Source of the DNA: Pristionchus mayeri
Lineage: Eukaryota; Nematoda; Chromadorea; Rhabditida; Neodiplogasteridae
Assembly (NCBI GenBank): GCA_036245805.1
Contig: BTRK01000006.1
Location: forward strand, 25,452,365-25,516,364
DNA: 64,000 nt
Direction: 5' to 3'
Position numbers and translations under genes: made by a program. The notes beneath the pieces were generated by a model that searched no databases, had not been told where the DNA came from, and worked only from the letters and a program-made list of their open reading frames with translations. Below are positions 38,564 to 49,525 of the stretch, one piece after another; position 1 is the first letter of the stretch, and each line of letters begins with the position of its first letter.

Positions 38564-41500
38564 GTAAATGTAGCATCGTAATGAGACCGACGAACATCAA
38601 CAAAATGAAACTCATTTAAGTTTTTAAGATAATTCTGGGGTGATTATCGATGCAACATATCGTATTTAATGTATAAAAGGGTCGTTGGGAGTGAGAGATT
38701 CGTCCCATTGATTCCAATCCTCCTTCATTCTACAATAGCTCCAATATTTGGTTGTTCTGAAAGCGAAAAGGCTTTTCTTAATGATTCTTCGATTGGAAAG
38801 ACTTTACATTCTCATCCGATCATTTTTTTTATTTTCTAGATTCATATCTCGATTACACCAATTCGCAAGATGTTCAATTGAGAAATAATGACTTCCGAGG
38901 GGTGAGATTTACATTCGGTTTACTGACTTCACTGAAGAAAAAGTGGCTCTTTTGTAGACTGTTTCTAAGGATGAAGACGAATGAGAAAAGTGACCGAGAC
39001 ATCCTGATGAGATGCGTATATCACAAAAAATAGGATTAAACCATTGATTGGGATGAGTGGAGAAGGAATCTGTTGAGATGAGATTAGAAGAGAAGAAATA
39101 AAAAAGACTGATGATGGGATGAATGAGTAGAGGAGGGAGAGGGGGTGAAGGAGGTAAACAATCAATCATCCACCCATCAATCCCCTTGATCCCATCTTTG
39201 AGGGTTCGGAGTGGGAACTCTCAACAGTCTCTTCTCTACTTCTCTTCTTCATTGACGCACGAGAAGAGGGAGAGGAGAGGACTTCGAGGTATTCCCTCCC
39301 TTCCCCAGTACTATAATTCTGAGACAAGAACTTGAATGGATTGTAGTACAACCTGTCTTCTGGAGAAGAAACGATTCATCATGGCCTATTTTCTCTCCTT
39401 CTCCATTGTTGTTTGAAGGGGAAGAATGCAGACAGAGAGTCACACTGGAGATTCCACAACAGTGTCGGAAATGGGAATGTCATTGAAGACTCGAGTGTCT
39501 CTGATATACGCCCAGACTGTGCACAATGCACTGTGGAGAGAATTGATCCGTCTCTAAGGCAGTTCATCTCTTTATCTCTCATTCTCTCAGTTGCTCTCTA
39601 TTCTGAATAGAGTCATACCCCCTTGGCCATCTCTGAAGTTGTTGAAGCGAAGGAGTCGATAAACCCAAGCCTCAAAAAAGTAAAACGAACAACTGGATCA
39701 AAGTAGCAGTTTCAAAAAATTTTGCAAGGCAGTCCATTTAACACTAGAACCCTAATGGTATCGGGGCTGATATTCTAGCATATGCACTACTCGACGATAT
39801 TACATACTTTCAGTAAAATGTTTGAATTTGCTCGAGCAAATCTGCTCAAGAGTGTTCAAACTAAATTAATATCTGAATTATCGATCGTATAAAAATGTTT
39901 ATATTTTCTTTCCATACTTCTCATTCTATTCGCAATTATTGCCAATCAATATTACACTGGACGATAAAAAGATTCGTAAGTCTATGTGATCTCCACGTTC
40001 TACTGATTCGTTCTCTGGCTAACCAAATCTCAGAAGTGCTCAATCTCAAAATTGAGGAGGAGTAATAAGATATGACTCACTCTACTCAATGATACTATAT
40101 CAATATACTATATAGTCTACATCGATATTTCAAAGAAATGTTTTCGTGAAAATGTATGCCGAAATGTAGATTAAAAGAAATATAGCCAAATCTGAACTGC
40201 TAAGTCAAAAGAATTTCTTTCTATCAAATGCACTTTTTAAACGAGTTAGAAATCGAATTTTGGGTTTTGGCATTTATCCTCAATTTTGGAATGCGTTCCT
40301 CACGTTCTTTAACTGTCGCTGATTATTGGAGTTTTTCTTGGACAGATAGTTCGAAAATGTATCTATAGGCCGAAGACAAGTTACGCTTCGAAAACCAAAG
40401 ATGATTGAAAAATGCCGGTTACTGTAGTTGTGAAACCGATTCTGTCATTTTACGCATTTTCTCACGTTTCCAATTAGCTTATTTTGTATCCTCCCTCAAA
40501 GTCTACGGAAACTTTCAAAAACTGAAATTGTTTACTCACATGAGACCCCAGACGACTGTAACAATAATTTCTAAGAAGCAAATGGACAAGTGACTACATT
40601 CCTTTCCGATATTTGTGCTATGTACTCTTATCTTGGATTGATCAATAAGAGTTGAGTGTGTTCATATTTGCAGGAACTATCGTGAGTTCCATTTCCTCTC
40701 TGCCAGTCCCTTTCTCCCTTTCTTTTCTGTGCTAGGATCAGACTTTAAATTTCCGCAAGGGAGAAAGGATCATGAAAAGAAAATCAGAGCATGCAAATAT
40801 CCACCGTGAACTCTCTTTCTAAGGTGATTAGTGTAAAAAAATTTGGAGAGTATCATAAGTTTCCATTGCTGAACTTTTTTCGTGTATGAATCTCCTTTTT
40901 GGATAATTTAACGAGGAAGAGCACAAATGTGTTCCTCAAGATGGAAATATGGAGAGGTGAGAGAGCATTCGTCTGCTTCCTCTTCCCAAATAGCCTCTTC
41001 TTCTTCCCTTCGAGTGAAAGCACGCGACGATTCGATGGATGCTTCGAGTCTCACTGCAAATAACTACCATCTCTCCCTCTCATCAGAAATGAGCAGGAGA
41101 CGAATGGACAGGAGAAGAGGGAGTCCCATCGAAGACTCCTTCCTCCTTCTCATACTTCCTCCAGTGGACACTCAGATGGACAATGCACTGACCACTGACC
41201 ACCTGTTGGAGAGGACATCTCCCATTCTGCTCGAATGGTTCTAATACCGATATATGATGAGAAAGGAATGGTTATCTCATCAGTCTTCTCTCATTATTGT
41301 CCTACATGTGCAAGATGAAGAACAGTGAATAGGCAATAATCACGATGTGAATACTAGAAATGGATGGTATTCATCATTCACTATATTCACAAGTCACTTT
41401 CTGCGTTGAGATCTTCACTGCGGTGAAAGGAATGCTGAATGATTGGAGCGAGATTTCGATCTGAATTCGATCATTTCGCCTCTCTCTCTCCCTCTCTCGG

Positions 41501-42820
41501 GGGGGGGGGGGGAGGGGTCCGTGCGCAGTCTCATAATCATTTCTTCATCCGAAGGGAAGAAATGTTCGGATGAGTGGAAAGAGTTGCGAGAATCGACGAG
41601 AGATAACAGAGGATTACGAGAATCCCCACGCTTCCTTACTGCTCATTAGACTAATGAGACCGAACATCTCTCTCTCCCTCATTAGAGAATTCATTCGTGC
41701 TCTCAAGTCTTAACTCTACTCCGTATGAGAGCACGTTCGTGAAAGAGGCCTGTGAACGTCCCTTTATTCTCTCTCACTGTTATCACTAACATCACTTGTA
41801 AGAAAAATAGATTGAATTCGTGATATGCCTGGCCTTTGCCCTATTCATAGCAACACAATTCAAGCCCCTCAACATCGTCATTCAATCTCCATTCCTTCGT
41901 TTATTCCCATCTATCATCGAGGGAAAGGGGAGAGGCTCACGTCTCACTCCAAGTTCTCAACGGATTCGAGTCACTTTCAAACTACTTGGACGTCACCAAC
42001 TTCACTTCTCCTAACGAGATTCACTACATTTCCACCTTGTTTTCAGTTACGGGAGGGGGGGAGGGGGGGAGAGGGAACTCAAGACATCAACACACTCATC
42101 GAGTTAAATGAATAGAACGGGCATTTCTCATTGGCGATACGTTGACTGAGATGACTGCAATCTCCCACACCGTTGACCTCTGATGTCACAGTCTCTCCTA
42201 GATGACTTTCTTAATTACTTATCCTCTGCTCTAATCACTTCTCTCCTCTTTCTTATCTATCCTTGGATAATATCATTTAATTATAAATTACCCTTTCTAC
42301 CTCATATTCCGGGTCGATCGAGCACAACAATTAATGAAAGAGTCTGTTGTGAGAATTGAGCTGTTAATAGTCTTAGAAGGAATCTCAGTTCCACCCACGG
42401 GTCTTATTGGATAGAGTTAATATTTGTGTGTCTGATTGAATGAATGGATGTTTATTAGCCGCCTCGACAACTCTTTCCTTCCTCCTCTCTTCTGATCCCT
42501 TGAATGTATCCATTGATAAGGGAAGGAGTCTACGTGTATACGTGTGGAGGGAGGGAAGCCTTCCCTTCCTCTTTATCCCCTTGATCACTCCTCTTATTCT
42601 CCCCCCCCCCCTCCCATCCACTGCATATCTCTCGTCCCTTACGTAGCTACCACACATTTATCATCGAATCATTTACGAAGAAAATACAGAAAAGTAGTGG
42701 GAACTCAAAGACTAGAGATCATTTGGAGGGGAAATTATCAAGGGAAGGTTACACGTAAAGGAAGACCAGATGAGATGGAATGAGCAACAAATAGTAACAA
42801 GGAGAGGATGGGAGAAGATC
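38564..42820. other. Gene-poor region
   Basis: Contains repeat copy A (39605-39830), a 12-G run near 41500 and AT-rich sequence. Open frames at 39413-39610 and 40927-41244 look peptide-like but have no recognised domain or splice partners. Confidence 0.45.
39605..39830 (+). repeat. Interspersed repeat, copy A
   Basis: About 226 bp, nearly identical over most of its length to the reverse complement of 62059-62270. Shared stretches include AGTCATACCCCCTTGGCCAT and GGCAGTCCATTTAACACTAG. No coding capacity and no clear terminal repeats. Confidence 0.9.
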
Positions 42821-43389
42821 TCAGGGTTCGAGATTAGTGAGTGATAAAGAGAGATTCGAAAGGAGTTTCATCCTCTGAGCGATGGCAATGGGCACGGAAT
42901 TACGAGGGAGAGGAGTCGTCTTAGGAGTCGAATCATCGACTGAAGGAGTCGAAGAAGAATGAACACTCTTCGACTTATTGGGAATGAGTTGAGGAGAACT
43001 GTAGAAACGACGGAAGGGAGCAGGACGAGGAGGATGAGAAGCTGGAAGAATGAGATGAGATCATTGTAGAGATGGATATAGAGGGGAATATCAAAGGAAT
43101 CTTCCCATTTGATGAGAATGCATTCAATAGGTCTCTAATCAGAAGGGAGAGAAGACGTCAAAGGAAGGAAGGAGAGAGATGGGAAGGGAGACGAACCTCG
43201 ATTGGGAGTGGAAGAGGGAGAGGAAGAGGGAAGATCAGATCGAGATGAAGAAAGGGCAGAGTTCATTGATGTGACAGCATCCAGAAGAGTTCTCGAGGCA
43301 GTTCGAGTCAATTGACGAGTCGTCGAAGAGAGAGAAGAGATTGAACACTTCCTCATATCCAGAATATCCACTGGAGCATCAAAGAGCAT
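42821..43389 (-). CDS. Two-exon gene encoding a Ser/Thr/Pro-rich protein of unknown function
   Basis: Exon 1 (43389-43197) begins MLFDAPVDILDMRKCSISSL; exon 2 (43041-42821) ends LSLTNLEP before TGA. The join is phase 1 and gives 137 residues. The first 45 residues look folded or helical (TRQLTRTASRTLLDAVTSMN); the rest is low complexity, rich in Ser, Thr and Pro with basic residues, and the end is helical again (IAIAQRMKLLSNL). No signal peptide or membrane segment. I do not recognise a family. The clean splice sites, continuous frame and natural composition support a real gene. Confidence 0.6.
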
Positions 43390-45365
43390 TGTAGAGAAGA
43401 TGAGGAGATGAAGAAGAACTGAATGGAGGAATGAATATGAGGAGGAGATGAGTCACGGGTTAGCAAGAGAAGAGAGAAGGAGAAGAATGGAGGAATGAAG
43501 AGCAGATATCATATGATACATGAGAAGAGACTAAAGGATGAAAGGGTGGGGGTACTGTACTCTAGAGAAATTAGACTCCACTCATTGGGTCTGAGGTGAG
43601 TCTTCTATACTGGGAGAGGGGAGGTAGAGAGAGATAGACTCCACCCGATACGGGCATTCACACTGATTGTGAAGACTGAGAGGGACTCCGCCCCCCCCCC
43701 CTCGGGAGGAGGAGGACTCCCACCTTCGCAATGAGAGAGGGGAGGAGAGGGGAGGAGGGGGAGGGGGAGGGGGAGGGAAGATTACACTGTAGATGGACTG
43801 TAGAGCAGTAATGAGATGGGGTAGAAACGGAGATCTTCCATAGACGAGCACAGCAAAGGGAAACTGATTATCACAGAAGTCGCTATGCTGCTAGCATCAT
43901 TACTCAGATTGCGGAATACAAAGAATACAAAGATCTAATACTTCATAATTTCCATGATGTTTAGTCCATGGATCGAAGGTTTTGTTTCCACCTGAATCTC
44001 TACCTTTGCATTCATGTAGACTCACATACTATCATTCTCATTAACCTACTGAGATTCATTAATTTTCGATCTCGTCCTTTCTCGATGTCATGCTCCTTCT
44101 GAATCCCATGAGAGGGGGGATAACTTCTCCCCCTCATTCAACCTCCGCAGGTCATCCCTTCTCTATCTCTCTCCCTTAGCTTCTTCTTCTAGTTTCCCTT
44201 GACGACCACTTTCCGGGTTGAAATCCGTGTTTATAGTATCTAATGCGGGTTGAGAAGGAAGTCCGTGACGAAGAGAGATCGAGGAAGTCAATACCATCTC
44301 AACTACCTGGAATGATAGGGGGAATTGAGAAGAAGAGGGAAGATCACGTTATTCTCTCGCGAATCAATCCCATTCAGTACATAATAGAGTGGGAATTCAC
44401 TCGAATCATTCACATCTCCTTTCCTCTTTCTCCAACAATTCGCCATTCCCCTAGCAGATCATCTGAACGAGGTCTCTTTCCATTCTTTCTTCATCCCTTT
44501 CTTGGTCAAGTTCAATCTACAAGTTAGTAGAGAGAAAGATGAAGAATAGTTTAGGAATGAATATCTAGAAGATCAATTGGAGAGTAGAACAATTCCTCCT
44601 ATTCCCCTCTCCCAATTCCTCAACTAGATACCTCATGTGAGATCGAAGGAGATTTAGTGTTCAGAGCACAAGTATGAATATTCTAAATATTAAGCTGAAT
44701 TATTAAAGATCATTGGTTTCTTGTGGGTTCAAATTATGGAGTTCGAATGAACTCAAAGGGAGGAATCTCATCACCTTTTCAATCCTTCCATTCGGGTCAA
44801 TTCAATTACCGAACTGCTGACGGGACCCTAAACAAATGATTCAATAGTGTTTCCCCCACGCGTTTGTGGCATATTGTGTGAGAAGCTCAATCAATTATGA
44901 TCGTAGGCCTGGGCCTCTCAAGCTCCGCCCACTTTGGTCGGGCACGGTTCTTCTCGAATGTGAAATTTCTGTAGCACACGCTTCATTCGGTTATTCCATT
45001 ACCGGTATGCCAAAGTGATCGTAGATTACAATTATTGAGAGAAATTAGGAGCACATTAATTTTATCGCAGTAATCATATTGGTATTATGTATGCACATTA
45101 GAGAAATAAATGAATTAAATACTATTCATCTATCCATTAGCTAGATAGTAAATGACTAGCCACTGAAATCACTAACTGAAGAATGAAGTCTATGTTAACC
45201 TAGAATAAACTACAATGTGAAATCATAGTGGGGTAAGTAGGAACTGATTCACAAAGAGATCTACTCGTTTTCTCACTTCGCATGTTGTGGTGGACTGATA
45301 TCTGAATGACGAATAAGGAAGAGATGGAGCGAGTCTAGATTCACTATCCTATCGAGGGTTTCGAA
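43390..45365. other. Intergenic region
   Basis: Contains C and G runs (43690 and 43745-43780). An open frame at 44243-44527 has no domain. No gene is supported. Confidence 0.5.
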
Positions 45366-46835
45366 TCACATGAATATAAACATGAATATCCTAAGTATGT
45401 AGATTAAAGGAAGAGATGGAGAGATGGAGAGATTGGAGAGGGGGAAATCGAGTTGGAGGAGACCCGTAGAAGGATCGAGATGGAGAAGACTCATCTAGAG
45501 AAAGAGAATGATATCTGCCATTCACTCTCTCCTTCTATCTTATCTCACTTCGGGATAACCTCACCTTCTTCTCTGAGTGCAATCTCCTGAGTGGGAGGGA
45601 AGCCTGAGTGAACAAGTCCTCTCCGATGGGGGGGACGATCGTGTTGCAGTAGTTCTCTGATGAAGAAGATCTTCACTCAACAAAGGAACAAAATATTAAA
45701 TTGTTTAGAAAACGACGACAATTCAAGAGCAGAACTACTTTGACTATTTATAATTGCTTCCCTTATAAATGATTGAGCTACTCAACATCAAACCACCAAT
45801 TCTACCCATAATTTCGCTCATTTTTACTATTACTGCAGCCAAATTTGTATCTTCTCGGTTCAACTGTGCAATTTTTGAAATGAATATTGAGACGTTTTCA
45901 TTTCCGTTCTAGATACCAATTTTGTCAGTTCCGCACGAAAGTGAAAGATGTCAACGGAAATATTTGAGAGTGAACATAACTTCCTTTAATCTTCAGTTCA
46001 GCATTGGTTCTCATTCATAATGGATCCAGTGAGAACGACCACTTGGACCACCATGAATGAATCAAGAATCGAAATGGGGGAGTTACAGTAGTCAAGTCAC
46101 GCTAGTTATACACGCTCTCTCTCTCTCTCGTTCTTGTTTTCTAACCTGAGCATACGCAGAGGACATAGTCGACTGGTCGGTCGACGTCGTACAGAGGAGT
46201 CGATCGAAGGAGGAAACAACTGAAGGGAGAGAGGGAGGGGGTGAGGGGGAGGAGAGGGAGAGAGAGGGGAGGAGGACTCACCCTTCTTGTTGCACGAATT
46301 TCCGATCACGGAATTTGTGACGGAGTAAGGAAGCGAAGCAACCACGATGCACGACTGACTCATCTCAAGGAGATTCGATGGAAGAAGGAAGAGGGGAGGA
46401 GTACTGACTAGAAGGGAGATTGAAGGATGGAGAGAGAGTTACACAGCGAGAGATCTCATCGCACAACTCCACACTAGAATGGAGTGATTCTTCCTTGAAG
46501 GGGGGGGGAGGGGGGGGGACTCACTTGATGAATGCAGCATCGTGTGCATTCAATCGATGGTTGCACGAGGGGGAGAAGTTGTCCTGAAGTGTCTATGTCC
46601 CCCTTGGATTGAGTGAGACAGACCGAGTAGAAGAAGATATCAGTCTGCGACTTCAACTGAAGGAGCAGAGGGGCTTCCAAGTGTGAATCGGGAGAGGAAC
46701 ACTTGTAGCACCCGATACCTGCACTCATTCACTCCATCCCCCCCTCCCCCCCCCCCCCTCCTCCCCCTCTCCCCCACCTTCTACGAGGGAGTTGCGAAGA
46801 ACGAAGATGAAGGATGGCAATAGGAAATGGAGCAT
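45366..46835 (-). CDS. Ly6/uPAR-like secreted or membrane-anchored protein
   Basis: Six exons join in phase: 46835-46778, 46718-46525, 46358-46282, 46219-46146, 45656-45565 and 45494-45366, 207 residues. Exon 1 is a signal peptide (MLHFLLPSFIFVLRNSLVEG). The mature part starts GIGCYKCSSPDS, has ECTRCC, VVHRGCFASLL and EGCF, and ends its Cys-rich domain with LCVCSENYCN, the CxC...CN signature of the three-finger Ly6/uPAR fold used by nematode odr-2/hot-like proteins. The C-terminal exon ends in a hydrophobic stretch (LIYILRIFMFIFM), which could be a GPI-anchor signal or membrane segment. Typical family roles are modulation of neuronal receptors or adhesion at the cell surface; that is inference. 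The last exon's frame is the least certain part. Confidence 0.7.
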
Positions 46836-47098
46836 TCGAAGAGGGAGGAGAGGGTCTCTTTCGATCTAAGCAATTAATCAACCATTTCAATCATCATCGA
46901 GTCACATCAGGGTCTGGTTTTAGACAAGGAATAATGTACGAGGGGTGGCGAGAAGGTATGAACAGATCAACTTTGAGAGATCTCTCACGGGTCTTCTTCG
47001 GGTTGATCAGGTTCCCTCTATGGATCCTCTGGATATGAAAAAGAATATTACACGTTCCCGAGAAACCATATATATAGGAAAGAGAATTATTATATTAA

Positions 47099-47324
47099 AG
47101 TTACCGGACGAGGACGAAATTGACCCCCTATTTTTGTCCTCCATCGAATAGCCGATGGCTTAATTAGTTGAGAATGAATATACAAAAATGCTAAAAATCA
47201 ATAATAACCTCAAGGGAAAGCCGGAAATGATCAGCGTATTCCCGCGCTCTCTCACTTTTGCATACTCTCTCGTACACGAGACGAGATCAGGATCAGATCA
47301 GGGTTTCGTCCTCGTCCGGTAACT
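47099..47324. mobile_element. TTAA-flanked MITE with AGTTACCGG termini
   Basis: Perfect 21-bp terminal inverted repeats (AGTTACCGGACGAGGACGAA plus A, and its inverse) flanked by TTAA on both sides (47095-47098 and 47325-47328). 226 bp, no coding capacity. Terminal sequence differs from the AGAAGG family although the target site is the same. Confidence 0.85.
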
Positions 47325-48387
47325 TTAACTTATTCGATTTAAACGACAAGTCGTGGAAATATCCAAATTTCCGGTTATTAATAAAGTATAATGAAAAAAT
47401 TCCCAATATCCTCAAAAATGTAACTATGAAATTTCATAATTTGTCATACACTCTTAATATTTTAAGACCACTTATAATTTGGATTAGTTGCTGTCTGAGA
47501 CAGTCGACTGTCCCAAAGTTCGGACAGTCGATTAGACAGTTTTTCCATTCCTACTATATGAAGTTCATACTATGAACCTCTAAACGAACACTACTATCAG
47601 TCTGATTGGCTCAATCGAGTATCAGGAATGTGCAAAACAATCTCCGTTTCTAAGGACTGCCATATCTCCGATTTCCCAATCCAATATCGTGCACTTATTG
47701 TGCGATATACGCCCCATTCACATCTTTTTTTCGGCCTAAGACAACGGCAAAAGAGAAGGAGATATAAGTGAGATGATTCGAACAAGAGGAAAGAGAGCAC
47801 GATGAGAGATGGAAATGAAGGAGTCGATGAATGGAGAAACAGTCGAATAGAAAGGGATCGAGGAAGGGGTTGAGAAAGGGAGATCTTCAATGAATTGAGA
47901 ATGTGCTAACTATGGATGAATTGGTGAATAACTAAGATCATTCCATGATAGAAGGAAGGCGATAAATAGGTGAATATAACATGATTTACGAATGAGTTGA
48001 TAGACTGAGAGAAATCGTGTAAATGAGGGAGTATATTCCTTCCAGTGCAGCATCTCTTCGAAGGAGAAATCGTGGTAGTTCATGAATAATTGAGAGTAGA
48101 CAGCACTCATTTGGTGTCTTTGCTGAGAGAAGGAGTCAAATGAAGAGAGAGGAAGGAATGGAACGGAGAGTGAACTGCAGTCTTCTTTCTCCATTCTTCC
48201 TCATCACTCCATTCCCTCCCCCACTAATCCCAACGGAGTTTCACGAAAGAGTGCACCACAAAGTATTCCACATTCAACTATCCACAAAGGACAGAAAATG
48301 GACAGAAAACTGGTCACAATTGTACTCGCAGGTATCCATTTCACGCATCCCATCTATAAATGGCTCAACTGTGCACTCTGGTTCTCA

Positions 48388-48526
48388 TTTCCTAGTAGGA
48401 ATTAGAGGATCCTAGTAAGAACTAAACATAATCCTGTCATTATTCTTAACAGTGAATTACTAGTAGAAATTGGTTCATAATTTCTAACGGGATCCTTCTA
48501 AAATAAAATTTCCTACTAGGATCCTG
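48388..48526. repeat. Small inverted repeat with TTCCTAGTAGGA / GGATCCTAGTA motifs
   Basis: TTTCCTAGTAGGA and AGGATCCTAGTA near 48390-48416 are mirrored by TTTCCTACTAGGATCCTG near 48509-48526. Could be the remains of a fold-back element. Confidence 0.5.
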
Positions 48527-49525
48527 AAACAAAATCGTATTAGGATACGGGCGAGGGTCCTTCATGAAAACCAAAGTAGTTAAGACGAATAAGGCTCACT
48601 CCCGAAAGTATGTTGGTGAAAGGTTTGACGGCATCTCAACTTGCCAGAGGCGAAAACATGAAACGAGGGAAGGGAACGAAACATGAGTGCCCACTGGCCA
48701 ATTTCACGCGTGGATTATTACACCGGATGGATAGAGTTTGGCAGCCCCCATGAATTTTGATATAGACTATGTGCGTACGAAATCCGAATCATGAGAACAT
48801 ATTTCATTCCGTATTAGAATATGTGGAACGTTTTAAACACTACATTTTTAAAAAAACATAAATATGATTTAGCATAACACGCATGATATACAGGAGTGAA
48901 GATCAACTCGCATAACAAAAGGAAGAAGATATGTCGGGATCGTGGAAGAGTGATACGGACAATGAAAAAAGGAGAAGAATGGGTGGGGAGAGGATTCCGA
49001 AAGATTCTACGATGCGCCTGGCATTGGTTTATGCATGGGGAGGAGAGCGACTGAGAGAATAATAGTCCCTCGAGGGTACTCTAGCTGGTAAGAAGGATGA
49101 CTAGAGAGTAGGGAAATGGAAGAGAGAGACGATGATAGAGAAGGGAGAATGGAGAGTCTAAGGAGAGAGAGATCCTCTTATGAAGAATAGACAGCTCATG
49201 ATGAAGACTCTGCCTTCGTTCGCCATTCCTACAAATTGATAGATAGAATATACTCTTCCCTTTCCTTATCGAGTAAGAATGGGAGACGTCTGTTGGATAG
49301 GCCCCATCTCGTTCCATCACCATTCTACACCACATGTCATTCTATACCGTGGATACACAGCTCGTGTTGTCTTCCATTTTTTTCCTTGCGAAAACAGAGG
49401 AACAGAGGAATACAAAATGGTAACAAATGGGAGTAAGAAGAGGTAGATCGTCTACCTCTTCTCACCCCATCTACCGTAGCCGAGACTGATGCCGTCGCCG
49501 TTTCGCAGTAACGAATGTAACTCAC

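Larger units (their letters stand above)
46836..49525. other. Region without recognised gene between the Ly6 gene and ctf-4
   Basis: Contains the TTAA element at 47099-47324 and a small inverted repeat near 48388-48526. The final exon and 3' UTR of ctf-4 should be near its right side but were not found. Confidence 0.5.
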
